DNA of 64,000 nucleotides from Fructobacillus americanaquae (GTDB lineage: Bacteria; Bacillota; Bacilli; Lactobacillales; Lactobacillaceae), in assembly GCF_024029775.1 (NCBI RefSeq), contig NZ_CP097122.1:1303001-1367000 (forward strand), given 5' to 3'. Position 1 is the first letter of the stretch. Every line of letters starts with the position of its first letter. Of the stretch, positions 34,575-43,558 are shown one piece after another. The notes under the pieces were generated by a model. That model did no database searches and was not told the origin of the DNA. It was given only the letters and a program-made list of their open reading frames with translations. Made by a program: the position numbers and the translations under genes.

Positions 34575-36062
34575 ATGTTCAAAACACTTAGCAAAAAAAT
34601 GCTGACTTGGTTAACCTTGGCCATCTTAGTCTTGCCTCTTTTACTAGCATCCGCAACAGCCTTCACGACTAAGGTGAATGCAGCTGAAACGGATCCAACT
34701 TTGGAGCGAATTCAAAAGAAGGGAACGTTGGTCGTTGGCTTGTCAGCCGACTATGCACCTTATGAATTTCATAGCCAAATCGATGGTAAGGACCAAATCG
34801 TTGGTTTTGATGTTTCCTTAGCAAAGGAGATTGCTAAGAAATTAGGCGTAAAAATTCAAATTGAAGACATGGGCTTTGATGCTCTCTTGGGTGCTTTGAA
34901 GACCGGAAAGATTGATATGATTGCTTCTGGTTTCTCAGCAACGCCAGAGCGAGAGACACAAGTTGACTTTTCCCATGTTTACCTGAAGTCACCGCAGACG
35001 ATGATTGTGCTGAAAACAAACAAAGCCAAGTATGAAAGTGGTGAATTGTCAGCCTTCTCCGGTCAAAAGATTGGGGCACAAACGCAAACTATCCAGGAAG
35101 ATGCTGCTAAGACAATTCCTGGGGCAACAGTTGTTTCACTGCAAAAATATCCCAACCTGATTTCTCAGTTGTCGCAAGGGGTTGTGGCGGGAGTCGTGGC
35201 TGAAAAGACGATTGCCCAAGCCTATGCGGATCAGAACCCCAAATTTGCCATGGTTGAACCAAAGTTTTCAACGGATTCCACGGGACAGACGTCGATTGCC
35301 GTTCCTAAGAATTCACCAGCCCTGGTTGCTAAGGTTAACCAGGTGATTGATAAAGTGACGACCGATGGTCAGTTTGATGGCTGGAAGAAGCAAGCTCAAA
35401 AGCAGATGTTTGCCTCCAAGGACAAGTCCTATTGGCAAAAGTATGGCCACTACTTTGTTGAAGGAACTGGCATTACTTTGGCCTTAGCTGTGGTTGGTGT
35501 CTTGATTGGGACCACTTTGGGGACTTTCTTTGCCCTCCTGAAGCTTTCATCTGTCTTTATCCTGAAGGCGATTGGTAATATTTACGTTGAATATATAAGG
35601 GGAACACCTTTGCTGGTCCAGGCCTTTATGGTCTTCTTTGGAACACAGGCGATCGGATTACACCTATCAGCCTTTGTAGCTGGTTCACTGGCAATGGGTT
35701 TGAATTCTGCTGCTTATGTGGCCGAAATCATCCGTTCTGGAATTGAATCGGTTGATCAGGGGCAAACAGAAGCTGCCCGGTCTTTGGGACTTTCCCATGC
35801 AAAAGCGATGCGCTTAGTAATCTTGCCACAGGCTGTCCGAACAATTTTGCCAGCTTTGGGTAATGAATTTGTTTCGGTCATCAAGGAAGGATCTGTTATC
35901 TCTGTTATTGGTGTTGGCGAATTAATGTATGAAACGGGCGTTGTTCAGGGAGCTTCTTTTGAACCATTTATGCCACTGGTGATTGCCTCATTGGTTTATT
36001 TCGTGTTGACCTTTACTATTTCGCGCGTATTGGGCTATGCTGAACGGCGCATGGATCGTTAA
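34575..36062 (+). CDS. glnP: Amino-acid ABC transporter, fused substrate-binding and permease protein
   Basis: This 495-aa fusion is typical of lactic acid bacteria. It has a signal sequence with a hydrophobic helix (about residues 10-31), an SBP_bac_3 domain (about 45-275, KGTLVVGLSADYAPYEFH, GFDVSLAKEIAKKLG) and a HisM-type permease with five helices (from 285) carrying the EAARSLGLSHAKAMR coupling loop. The likely substrate is glutamine/glutamate or another polar amino acid. Start ATG 34575 has AAAGGA upstream. The ATPase gene glnQ, normally next, is missing; the next gene is on the other strand. The protein must therefore use an ATPase encoded elsewhere. Confidence 0.88.
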   Translation: MFKTLSKKMLTWLTLAILVLPLLLASATAFTTKVNAAETDPTLERIQKKGTLVVGLSADYAPYEFHSQIDGKDQIVGFDVSLAKEIAKKLGVKIQIEDMGFDALLGALKTGKIDMIASGFSATPERETQVDFSHVYLKSPQTMIVLKTNKAKYESGELSAFSGQKIGAQTQTIQEDAAKTIPGATVVSLQKYPNLISQLSQGVVAGVVAEKTIAQAYADQNPKFAMVEPKFSTDSTGQTSIAVPKNSPALVAKVNQVIDKVTTDGQFDGWKKQAQKQMFASKDKSYWQKYGHYFVEGTGITLALAVVGVLIGTTLGTFFALLKLSSVFILKAIGNIYVEYIRGTPLLVQAFMVFFGTQAIGLHLSAFVAGSLAMGLNSAAYVAEIIRSGIESVDQGQTEAARSLGLSHAKAMRLVILPQAVRTILPALGNEFVSVIKEGSVISVIGVGELMYETGVVQGASFEPFMPLVIASLVYFVLTFTISRVLGYAERRMDR

Positions 36063-36080
36063 TTGAACATTTTTATTGAA

Positions 36081-36108
36081 GGTCCTTGCGATAGCAAGGG
36101 CCTTTTTT
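36081..36108 (+). terminator. glnP terminator
   Basis: A 9-bp stem GGTCCTTGC/GCAAGGGCC with a GATA loop is followed by six T. Confidence 0.92.
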
Positions 36109-36133
36109 CGATGGTTTTAATAAAAAAGGACGT

Positions 36134-36161
36134 AAAAAAAGAGTTGCCAGAGCAACTCTTT
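36134..36161 (-). terminator. Lactonase terminator
   Basis: A 10-bp stem AAAGAGTTGC/GCAACTCTTT is followed by seven T on the minus strand. Confidence 0.88.
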
Positions 36162-36179
36162 GAAAAAATCAGTTTGGTT

Positions 36180-37211
36180 TTAACCTTCGAACTTTACTCG
36201 GACACCTTCAGGGATGGCAAAGTCTTTTTGAACTAGCGTCAATTCACCGGTTTCTTGGTCACGTGAGAAGACGGAAACGTTATTTGTTTTTTGGTTAGCG
36301 ACAACCAAGAATTTTTCGGCGGGGTCAAAGTTCATATCGCGGGGAAATGAGCCTTCAGTTGAAACTGTTTGAATTAATTCAATTTCTGCTCCCATGTTGG
36401 ATGTTTGGAAGACAGAAACAGAATCGTGACCACGGTTTGACGTGTAGATGAAGCGGCCGTCTTCCGTCAAGCGTATAGCAGCAGCACCATTGTGTTCATC
36501 CCAGTCAGAAGGGATGGTTGAAATTGTCATGACATGGGCAAATGAGCCGTTTTCTGCGTCGTACTTCAACACAGAAAGCAAAGATGACAATTCCCCTAAT
36601 ACATAAGCATACTGTCCGTCAGGTGAGAAACGCAAATGACGTGGTCCAAAACCGTCTTCTGCCTTATAGCGAGCGACATCGGTCAACAAGCCGGAAGGGT
36701 CGACAGCAAGGGTAATGACTTCATCGGTCCCCAAATCAACAACAGCCAAACGGTTGTCAGGTGTTAGGTTGACATAGTGGACATGAGAGCTGTCTTGTTC
36801 TGGTCGAGGACCAGAACCGCTGTTATGCCAAGTGTCTTTTAAGACTAAGGAACCATCGGGTTGAATGGCATATACTTCAACTGTACCGCGGTGGTAGTAG
36901 CCGGCAAAGACTAATTGGCGGTCTTCATCAACGGCAATGTAAGCGGGGGCAGAACCCTCAGTTACATTCAAACCAATTGCAGACATGGGGCGAGTCGCGT
37001 TATCGAGTGAAACTACACCAGCTTCATCGCCACGCTTTTCGACGGCGTAAACAATGTTTTCCTTGGAAATTGCCAAGTAGGTCGGATTCGTGCCAGCAAA
37101 AACCAAGCGCGCATCGGACAATCGGCCGGTTGCTTCGTCAAAATCCGCTTCGTAAATGCCCTTTGAACTTTGGCGGGTATAAGTACCAAATAGTACGTGA
37201 TGAACAGTCAT
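36180..37211 (-). CDS. Lactonase family protein (YbhE-type beta-propeller, 6-phosphogluconolactonase-like)
   Basis: This 343-aa seven-bladed beta-propeller protein belongs to the lactonase_7 family, whose members include E. coli Pgl (6-phosphogluconolactonase of the pentose phosphate route). Marks are VLFGTYTRQSSKGIY at the N-terminus, DSSHVHYVNLTPDN (residues about 135-150), GPRHLRFSPDGQYAYV and YTSNRGHDSVSVF. Start ATG 37211 is chosen; a GTG four codons upstream overlaps the AGGAG. A role in hydrolysing 6-phosphogluconolactone suits heterofermentative metabolism by the phosphoketolase path; the substrate is by family only. Confidence 0.88.
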   Translation of the reverse strand: MTVHHVLFGTYTRQSSKGIYEADFDEATGRLSDARLVFAGTNPTYLAISKENIVYAVEKRGDEAGVVSLDNATRPMSAIGLNVTEGSAPAYIAVDEDRQLVFAGYYHRGTVEVYAIQPDGSLVLKDTWHNSGSGPRPEQDSSHVHYVNLTPDNRLAVVDLGTDEVITLAVDPSGLLTDVARYKAEDGFGPRHLRFSPDGQYAYVLGELSSLLSVLKYDAENGSFAHVMTISTIPSDWDEHNGAAAIRLTEDGRFIYTSNRGHDSVSVFQTSNMGAEIELIQTVSTEGSFPRDMNFDPAEKFLVVANQKTNNVSVFSRDQETGELTLVQKDFAIPEGVRVKFEG

Positions 37212-37440
37212 GTTCAGTGTCACTCCTTTTTTAATATTCTAACCAGGGTTATTGTAGCATATTTTTGCAATGGGCTCGACAGAGTAGCTAAAAAAGTAAC
37301 GACATGTTGATTCCTGATTTTTTGAGGAGAGGGGCTAAGTTACCATAGTATTACCAGGTGGAAAGCGTGGCCAAGGCTCTTTTTGAGGCAATGCTATGGT
37401 AAAATGTTTAGTAATAGAAATGTCATGAAAAGGAGCAACT

Positions 37441-38601
37441 ATGCCAAAAGAAAATGGAAAAAAATCGATTGGGTTGACATCGGTTAAGGGACTTAAAACT
37501 TTGACCGCAGTGGTCTTAGTCCTATTAATCATTTGGTTAGCCTACCAAGTACGCTTTATTTTTGGACCGATTGAATCCTTGGTTGCTGCGGTTGGAGCAC
37601 CTATCTTGATTGCTGGAGTCTTTTACTACCTATTGAACCCCTTGGTCACGAAATTAGAAACGAAGTTAGGCTGGAAACGCAAGCACATCGTCTTGGTCGT
37701 GATTGTTCTTTTCTTGCTAATCATGGTGGCGGCTATTGCCTTTTTGGCACGGATAATCACGGTTCAAGTAACGGAACTATTAATCCATTGGCCAACTTAC
37801 TTGCGTGAAGGTCAAAACTGGATTAAAGAGACTTTTGAAGGGCAACAGTATGATCAGTTACGCAATATTCTAGTCACGTCGAATGACCAAATTAACCGCA
37901 CAGCAATTGCTTGGGTGCAAGCACACATGGCTGCTAGCATTTCTGGTGTTGGCTACTTTGCTGCTCGCTTAAGCGAAGTTGGTGTTGTTTTGGTTTCAAC
38001 ACCTTTCATTTTGTATTATTTGCTAGTGGGCGGTGCTCATTTACCAGAATTTATCATCGATAAGTTACCGCCCAAAGTTCGATCATCAACGAAAAATCTT
38101 TTGGCAGAATTATCAGAACAGATTGCAAAGTATATTCGGGGGCAATTGGGAGTAGCGTTGTCCGTAATGATTATGTTTGCCGTTGGTTATACACTGATCG
38201 GCTTGCCTTCTGGAATCTTGTTGGCCATCTTGGCTGGTGTCTTGAATCTGATCCCTTACTTAGGCTCCTTCTTGGCCCAGATACCTGTGTTTGCGGTTGC
38301 TTTTGTCACCGGTGGGGTGAAGATGGCCGTTTTGGCAGCGATTGTCTTGGCGATTGAGCAGCCACTAGAAGGCCATGTCATTACGCCGAAAATTTTGGGG
38401 GATGCCTTGGATATCCATCCGGTGACGGTGATTGTTGTATTATTGGCTTCTGGTCAAATTTTTGGTCTGCTGGGCTTTATTCTGGCGGTCCCTGGCTACG
38501 CCGTCTTAAAGGTTTTGGTTGTCCATCTTTATACCTGGTGGCGGACAAACTCAAAATTATTTAAGGAAGAATTGGATAAAGAATTGGGAGAAACGAAATG
38601 A
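37441..38601 (+). CDS. AI-2E family transporter
   Basis: This 386-aa polytopic membrane protein of the AI-2E/PerM family has about eight helices, with N-terminal paired helices (residues 17-85), LARIITVQV near 100 and a C-terminal conserved block ([15 protein letters not shown] near 274, then [16 protein letters not shown]). Members act as autoinducer exporters, Na+/H+ antiporters or unknown; nothing here decides between these. A TGgTAAAAT extended -10 is found near 37392-37400. It overlaps trmL by four bases, so the two are co-transcribed. Confidence 0.87.
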   Translation: MPKENGKKSIGLTSVKGLKTLTAVVLVLLIIWLAYQVRFIFGPIESLVAAVGAPILIAGVFYYLLNPLVTKLETKLGWKRKHIVLVVIVLFLLIMVAAIAFLARIITVQVTELLIHWPTYLREGQNWIKETFEGQQYDQLRNILVTSNDQINRTAIAWVQAHMAASISGVGYFAARLSEVGVVLVSTPFILYYLLVGGAHLPEFIIDKLPPKVRSSTKNLLAELSEQIAKYIRGQLGVALSVMIMFAVGYTLIGLPSGILLAILAGVLNLIPYLGSFLAQIPVFAVAFVTGGVKMAVLAAIVLAIEQPLEGHVITPKILGDALDIHPVTVIVVLLASGQIFGLLGFILAVPGYAVLKVLVVHLYTWWRTNSKLFKEELDKELGETK

Positions 38602-39110
38602 CGAATCACGTTGTTTTATTTGAGCCGGTCATGCCGGCAAATACGGGAAATATCGCTCGAACAACTGCTGGTACGAATGCTGTCTTGCATTTAATCGAAC
38701 CCCTAGGTTTTGATATTTCAGATAAAGCGGTTAAGCGAGCTGGTTTGGACTATTGGGACCATGTTGATTTGGTCAAGCACGACTCCTTACCTGATTTTTT
38801 GGCTACCTTGAAACCAACTGATCACCTATACCTGGTTTCAAAATTTGCTAATCAGGACTATACGGATCCGGACTACACATTAGACGATGGTGATCATTAC
38901 TTCCTTTTTGGTAAGGAAACAACCGGGTTGCCTGAAGTCTTTATGCGTCAAAATCCAGAAAAGGCAATTCGGATTCCACAAAATGACGAACATATTCGTT
39001 CTTTGAATTTGTCGAACACAGTTGCGATTGTGGTCTATGAGGCCTTGCGCCAGCAAGATTTTGCGAACTTAGATAAGATTCATACCTACGAACAAGATAA
39101 ATTAAAATAA
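38598..39110 (+). CDS. trmL: tRNA (cytidine(34)-2'-O)-methyltransferase TrmL
   Basis: TrmL is a small SPOUT methyltransferase that 2'-O-methylates wobble C/cmnm5U34 in tRNA-Leu isoacceptors. The 170-aa protein has [12 protein letters not shown] (residues 15-26), [10 protein letters not shown], the [12 protein letters not shown] knot loop, and the C-terminal knot [24 protein letters not shown] typical of the family. It is coupled to the upstream transporter (ATGA overlap). Confidence 0.95.
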   Translation: MTNHVVLFEPVMPANTGNIARTTAGTNAVLHLIEPLGFDISDKAVKRAGLDYWDHVDLVKHDSLPDFLATLKPTDHLYLVSKFANQDYTDPDYTLDDGDHYFLFGKETTGLPEVFMRQNPEKAIRIPQNDEHIRSLNLSNTVAIVVYEALRQQDFANLDKIHTYEQDKLK

Positions 39111-39125
39111 ATTTCTAAAAAAGGG

Positions 39126-39154
39126 TTGCGATTTAGAGATATGGTTGCTATAAT
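39126..39154 (+). promoter_or_regulatory. Promoter of tRNA-Glu
   Basis: TTGCGA (39126-39131), 17 bp and TGcTATAAT (39146-39154) lie 40 bp upstream of the tRNA. Confidence 0.8.
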
Positions 39155-39193
39155 AATATAGTTGTTTGATAGAGATATCAAACAACTGACCAT

Positions 39194-39265
39194 GGCTCGT
39201 TGGTCAAGTGGCTAAGACGCTGCCCTTTCACGGCGGAATCGAGAGTTCGATTCTCTCACGAGCTA
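39194..39265 (+). tRNA. tRNA-Glu (UUC)
   Basis: This is a 72-nt cloverleaf: acceptor GGCTCGT/ACGAGCT (first pair G-U), anticodon loop CTTTCAC with anticodon TTC, and T arm GAGAG-TTCGATT-CTCTC. CCA is not encoded. The gene has its own promoter and terminator, and an integrase remnant lies just beyond, so it may have been an attachment site. Confidence 0.96.
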
Positions 39266-39271
39266 CTAAAC

Positions 39272-39307
39272 GTCATCTAGTGCAAGACTGCACTAGATGG
39301 CTTTTTT
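39272..39307 (+). terminator. tRNA-Glu terminator
   Basis: A 13-bp stem GTCATCTAGTGCA/TGCACTAGATGGC (one G-U) is followed by six T. Confidence 0.92.
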
Positions 39308-39372
39308 GTTTGAATAAGGTTTTATATCAACGTTTGTAGCGTGTATAGAAGTATATAAAAATCTATGGTTTT

Positions 39373-39759
39373 CTAAACAAAATTCGCAAAAATTTGCAGA
39401 TAAGGGTACTTTTTGCCAAATTTGCAGAGGATTCGCAGTAAAAAACTTTCAAGAAATTCCATCGATTGATTGACTTCGCTATCTTTCAATTCGTCAATCA
39501 TGTGGGCATAAATTTTAAGCGTTGTTTTAATATCTTTGTGACCAAGTCGTTTCGAAATTTACTGGATAATATTGTGATTCATTAAGAGCATACTAGCATG
39601 CGTGTGGCGCAACCCGTGGAAAATAATATCATTAACGTTCAATTCATTGATCAACTTATCTAAATGTTTAGTAGCCGTTGCAATCGATAGCGGATAACCA
39701 TCTTTCTGTAAGACAAAGAAATGGTTATTGATGGTGTTTGATTTTTTAACCTGCCCCAA
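39373..39759 (-). pseudogene. Tyrosine-type integrase C-terminal remnant
   Basis: On the minus strand, a piece of a phage/ICE-type tyrosine recombinase can be read: FFVLQKDGYPLS, then the catalytic box HGLRHTHASMLLM. An in-frame TAA (39559-39561) follows NHNIIQ exactly where a residue before the conserved ISKRLGHKDIKTTLKIYAHM should be; the same frame then continues to a stop at 39373. The N-terminal two thirds are missing, since the catalase terminator abuts the 5' side. It is broken by truncation plus a nonsense codon. Its position 108 nt from tRNA-Glu fits a decayed element inserted at the tRNA 3' end. The boundaries are approximate. Confidence 0.85.
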
Positions 39760-39802
39760 AAAAGCTGCCCTCCTCTTCGTAATTCAAAGAGGGGAGCAGC
39801 TT
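39756..39802 (-). terminator. Manganese catalase terminator
   Basis: A 16-base near-perfect inverted repeat AAGCTGC...GCAGCTT is followed by six T on the minus strand. Confidence 0.9.
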
Positions 39803-39860
39803 CTTGCATATATAAGAAAGGACACTAATAATTGGCGAAAAATTTAGTTTGTAATGAAAA

Positions 39861-40661
39861 TTAGCCTTGGTTGTTCTTCAAGCGCTTATCGGCAGGCTTT
39901 ACCTCTGGCACACCACCCATGGCTTCAGGATGTTCTTGGTAGGCGAACTTGTGTCCATCCTTGGCTACCTGGCCTTCAAAGGCCTTTGATCCAGTACCGT
40001 CGGAGAAGCTCATGATGGTGTGGGCGAATTCTGAATGCTCGATATCGCCCATATCGCCAGGAACGATTACGCCGTACTTTTCTTCTAGTTCTTCTTGAGC
40101 CTTCATGAACTGAAGTTGGTGTTGTGTTTCACGAGCTAACAAGAACTTCAACATATCACGGATTCCCTTGTCTTCCGTCATATTGTACAGACGAGAAACT
40201 TGCAGGCGGGCCTGTGATTCGCGAACGACGTTGAAACGCATATCGGCCACTAAGTTACCAGATGAAGTCACGTAGCCGGCATTCCAGGCTGCACCGTTTG
40301 GATTCGTCAGGCCGGCGTTCAAGCCATGAACGAGTGCGTGTTCGGGGTCCATACCCGATAATGTTGCTGCCTTGAGTGGGTCGCCGGCAACGTCGGCATC
40401 AGAAATTGGCGCATCTTCAAGTAAATAGCCAATCATTGTTGAAATCATTTCCACGTGGCCGATTTCTTCGGTTCCAGTGTCTAAAAGTAAGTCTTTATAC
40501 TTTTCATCGCCAGTTGATGACCAGCCTTGTGAAAGGTATGACATCATGCCGGTTGTTTCGCCCCATTGGCCACCCAAGGCTTCTTGAAGTCGACGGGCCA
40601 TTAATGGGTCCGGACGGTCAGGCTTGGCGTTGTATTGCAATTTCCGAGTGTGCGTGAACAT
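39861..40661 (-). CDS. Manganese catalase (non-heme)
   Basis: This di-manganese catalase converts hydrogen peroxide to water and oxygen without heme, useful in organisms that cannot make heme. The 266-aa ferritin-like protein shows the metal ligands in TEEIGHVEM (residues about 66-74), RESQARLQ and ARETQHQLQF, and the GGVPEVKPADKRLKNNQ tail near the C-terminus. It is monocistronic, with its own terminator and an AT-rich promoter. It sits next to the integrase remnant and between conserved core genes, so acquisition with a mobile element is possible but unproven. Confidence 0.94.
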   Translation of the reverse strand: MFTHTRKLQYNAKPDRPDPLMARRLQEALGGQWGETTGMMSYLSQGWSSTGDEKYKDLLLDTGTEEIGHVEMISTMIGYLLEDAPISDADVAGDPLKAATLSGMDPEHALVHGLNAGLTNPNGAAWNAGYVTSSGNLVADMRFNVVRESQARLQVSRLYNMTEDKGIRDMLKFLLARETQHQLQFMKAQEELEEKYGVIVPGDMGDIEHSEFAHTIMSFSDGTGSKAFEGQVAKDGHKFAYQEHPEAMGGVPEVKPADKRLKNNQG

Positions 40662-40718
40662 AATTTCCTACTTTCTGTGCTATCCGTGAGAATATTTGTT
40701 AAAAATAAACAGTACCAA

Positions 40719-40736
40719 TTTATATTTATTTATAAA
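40719..40736. promoter_or_regulatory. AT-rich inverted repeat in catalase promoter
   Basis: TTTATA-6-TATAAA lies upstream of the catalase gene. It resembles a PerR/Fur-type operator in composition, but the spacer is one base longer than the PerR consensus, so the regulator is not established. Confidence 0.3.
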
Positions 40737-40888
40737 ATGATGACTATAAAACGCATATTCTCTAGTAATTAATATCAAAATTAGATGGAATATATAAACC
40801 TTTCCAATTTCAACATTTTGCGTTGGAATTAGTTTATCATGGACGACAATCATTGGTAAAGGAGAAATTAGAAAAATGGTCTAGACGG

Positions 40889-40910
40889 CCACGGATAAAG
40901 TCCGTGTTTT
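40889..40910 (+). terminator. Terminator-like hairpin in the ftsK leader
   Basis: CACGGA/TCCGTG with a TAAAG loop is followed by five T. The 355-nt catalase-ftsK gap also holds an AAAGGAG with ATG-GTC-TAG (40875-40883) just upstream, a TGcTAAGAT -10 (40948-40955) and an AGACC/GGTCT inverted repeat just before the ftsK ribosome-binding site. Function is unknown. Confidence 0.45.
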
Positions 40911-41016
40911 TGGTACTGAAAACACTAGGAGTGACAGAGTCGACTGTGCTAAGATAGAAGGAGTAAACTAGACATTTTTAGACCATTTAAACGGTCTGAG
41001 GCAAAGGAGAACCCTC

Positions 41017-43386
41017 ATGGCTAAGCAGACGAAACGTCGTAGTCAAAAGAAAAAGAAAGTAAGTCGGGCAGGTACTGCTGGCCAAATTGTTGCCCTACTG
41101 ATGATTATCTTATTATCAATTTTTGCAATTTTTCAATTAGGACTTTTTGGCATTTATTTGGCCGATATGGTGCGTTTTTTCTTTGGAAATCTATACCAAA
41201 TTACTTTGTTGCCGCTGATTGCTTGGGCTGCGGTTTATTTGGTGATGGATAAAAGTTATCCCTTTCCCGGTCGCATATATGTCGGAGTGGCGATGATCTA
41301 TCTGGCAACAGTCTTGTTGTCATCGATGCTTTTCTTCACACAGAACGAATTGCCAGGCGGTGGTTATGCTTCTCAAGTAATTCGATTGATCGGTCAGGAT
41401 ATGACTAACCAATCTGCTGGAACACCGGTTGGAGCTGGTATGCTAGGAGCCCTTTTATACCAAATAACCTTCACTCTCTTATCAAACGTTGGTGCGGCGA
41501 TTATTATCGTTGTTTTGTACCTTGCAGGTGTGATTGTCACTTTCCGTTTACCTGCTCGTGACCTGGCACAAAAAGGTGTCGTTAAGGCCCATGAAAACTT
41601 TGCGGAGTTTCAAAAGCAGCAGAGTCAAAAGCGTGATCAGCGCCAATTGCTGGCTGAGAAGAAGCAACAGAATTTGACGGAATTTGGTGACCACCCATTT
41701 GGCTTGAGTAAAATGGAACCAAAGGCAGATGAACCGTCGGCAGATCCATTTTCCCCGGATCCTCCCAAAGATATTGATGGTGCTGATTTGCCAGTAGAAG
41801 AAAGCCTGAATATGGGTGTCGACCCGGTTGAACCAACCATTAACTGGCAGGCACCGACAACGCCAAGCCCGGCTGTACCAGCGCAAGCTACTAATCCACA
41901 AGAGCATGAAGACGTCCACCTCAATGCCACTACTGTGGACGACGATGATTACCAGTTGCCACAAACCTCTCTCTTAACGAAGACTCAGCCAACCGACCAA
42001 ACCAATGAAGCCCAAGGCTTGAATGCAAAATCTCGTCTGGTCCATGACACATTGCAATCCTTTGGTGTGGACGCAACTGTATCCTCGGTTTCCTTGGGAC
42101 CAACGGTTACTCAGTATGAGCTCAAGCCGGGGCAGGGGGTCAAAGTTAACCGGATTGCTAATTTGGCGGATGACCTCGCCTTAGCCTTGGCGGCAAAATC
42201 AATTCGAATTGAAGCACCCATTCCTGGAAAGCCCTATGTCGGGATCGAAGTGCCCAACGATACACAGGCGGTCGTTGGTTTCCGCTCGATGATTGAACAG
42301 TCTAAAACCTTCGACCAAGGGTTGCTAACGGTTCCTTTGGGCCGTGACGTGGCTGGCAACATTGTGTCAGTGGACTTATCAGCAATGCCGCACTTACTGA
42401 TTGCTGGATCCACTGGTTCTGGAAAATCAGTTGGGTTGAATGGTATTATTGTTTCTTTGCTTTTAAAGGCCAAGCCGTCCGAAGTAAAGTTGATGATGGT
42501 TGACCCCAAGGTGGTTGAGCTTTCAATTTACAATGGTATTCCACATTTGCTGACGCCTGTTGTTTCTGATCCACGTAAAGCGGCGAAGTCGCTACAAAAG
42601 TTAGTCGATGAGATGGAAAACCGCTACGACCTACTGGCTCAATTTGGTAAGCGAAATATCGGCGAGTATAATGCAGCCGTAGACGATAACAATACTCATG
42701 CCAAGGAAACCGGTAATGCAATCATGACGAAGCTGCCTTATATTGTGGCAGTTGTCGATGAATTTGCTGATTTGATGGCAACGGTCGGCTCTGAAATTGA
42801 AGTTTCGATTGCGCGCCTGGGAGCCAAGGCGCGAGCGGCCGGTATTCACATGATTCTCGCGACCCAGCGGCCCGACGTGAAAGTGATTAACGGAACGATT
42901 AAGTCGAATATTCCTGGTCGAATTGCTTTTCGAACGGCATCGGGAATCGATTCGCGGACGATTTTGGATACAAACGGGGCCGAAAAGTTACTTGGTCGCG
43001 GGGATATGATTTTCGCCCCACCTGGCAAGGCTCATAAACGATTGCAGGGCGCCTTTATTTCTAATCAGGATGTGACCGCCATTGTTGATTTCGTCAAGGG
43101 TGAACAAGATGCCGTTTATGATGAAAAGATGACGGTCACTGATGAGGAAGTAGCCCAGGATGAAAATGGTGGTGGCGGTAACTCGGATGATGAATTGTTT
43201 GAGGAGGCGCTTGAATTCGTGATTGACCAACAGAAGGCCTCGACTTCATTGCTCCAACGTCGTTTCCGGATTGGTTATAACCGGGCGGCTCGCTTGGTTG
43301 ACGACCTTGAAAATGCCGGCTATATTGGTCCGGCTGACGGGGCTCGGCCACGCCATGTCAACGTTAGCAAGAAAACCGATGAATAG
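41017..43386 (+). CDS. ftsK: DNA translocase FtsK/SpoIIIE
   Basis: FtsK is a membrane-anchored hexameric ATPase that pumps chromosomal DNA through the closing septum. The 789-aa protein has four or five N-terminal transmembrane helices (about residues 25-180), a Pro/Gln-rich linker, the alpha-beta motor with Walker A IAGSTGSGKS (about 462-471) and Walker B AVVDEFADLM, and a C-terminal winged-helix gamma domain (ASTSLLQRRFRIGYNRAARL) that reads KOPS-type sequences. Start ATG 41017 follows AAAGGAGAACCCTC. Confidence 0.97.
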   Translation: MAKQTKRRSQKKKKVSRAGTAGQIVALLMIILLSIFAIFQLGLFGIYLADMVRFFFGNLYQITLLPLIAWAAVYLVMDKSYPFPGRIYVGVAMIYLATVLLSSMLFFTQNELPGGGYASQVIRLIGQDMTNQSAGTPVGAGMLGALLYQITFTLLSNVGAAIIIVVLYLAGVIVTFRLPARDLAQKGVVKAHENFAEFQKQQSQKRDQRQLLAEKKQQNLTEFGDHPFGLSKMEPKADEPSADPFSPDPPKDIDGADLPVEESLNMGVDPVEPTINWQAPTTPSPAVPAQATNPQEHEDVHLNATTVDDDDYQLPQTSLLTKTQPTDQTNEAQGLNAKSRLVHDTLQSFGVDATVSSVSLGPTVTQYELKPGQGVKVNRIANLADDLALALAAKSIRIEAPIPGKPYVGIEVPNDTQAVVGFRSMIEQSKTFDQGLLTVPLGRDVAGNIVSVDLSAMPHLLIAGSTGSGKSVGLNGIIVSLLLKAKPSEVKLMMVDPKVVELSIYNGIPHLLTPVVSDPRKAAKSLQKLVDEMENRYDLLAQFGKRNIGEYNAAVDDNNTHAKETGNAIMTKLPYIVAVVDEFADLMATVGSEIEVSIARLGAKARAAGIHMILATQRPDVKVINGTIKSNIPGRIAFRTASGIDSRTILDTNGAEKLLGRGDMIFAPPGKAHKRLQGAFISNQDVTAIVDFVKGEQDAVYDEKMTVTDEEVAQDENGGGGNSDDELFEEALEFVIDQQKASTSLLQRRFRIGYNRAARLVDDLENAGYIGPADGARPRHVNVSKKTDE

Positions 43387-43404
43387 ATGGATAAGTGAAG
43401 CTAA

Positions 43405-43448
43405 GAAAAAAGCGGAACTGCCAAAGTTGATGGTGGTTTCGCTTTTTT
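43405..43448 (+). terminator. ftsK terminator
   Basis: An 18-base arm AAAAAAGCGGAACTGCCA pairs with TGGTGGTTTCGCTTTTTT. Confidence 0.9.
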
Positions 43449-43510
43449 TGATACTTATTTTGGAAATAATTTGACGGGACGCATGTTCGGCAAGATGAGG
43501 GGGAGTTGCA

Positions 43511-43545
43511 TCAAAAACGCCACTCTCAAGAGCGGCGTTTTTTGA
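43511..43545. terminator. Terminator of ade operon (bidirectional)
   Basis: TCAAAAACGCC/GGCGTTTTTTGA with an inner CTC/GAG stem. The T tract is present on both strands; it serves the minus-strand ade operon. Confidence 0.85.
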
Positions 43546-43558
43546 TCAATTCTTCCAA

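Noticed and set aside
39559-39759. Intact 66-aa gene at the integrase remnant
   Set aside because: It is the middle of a tyrosine recombinase read in frame past a TAA; its TTG start falls in the catalase terminator.
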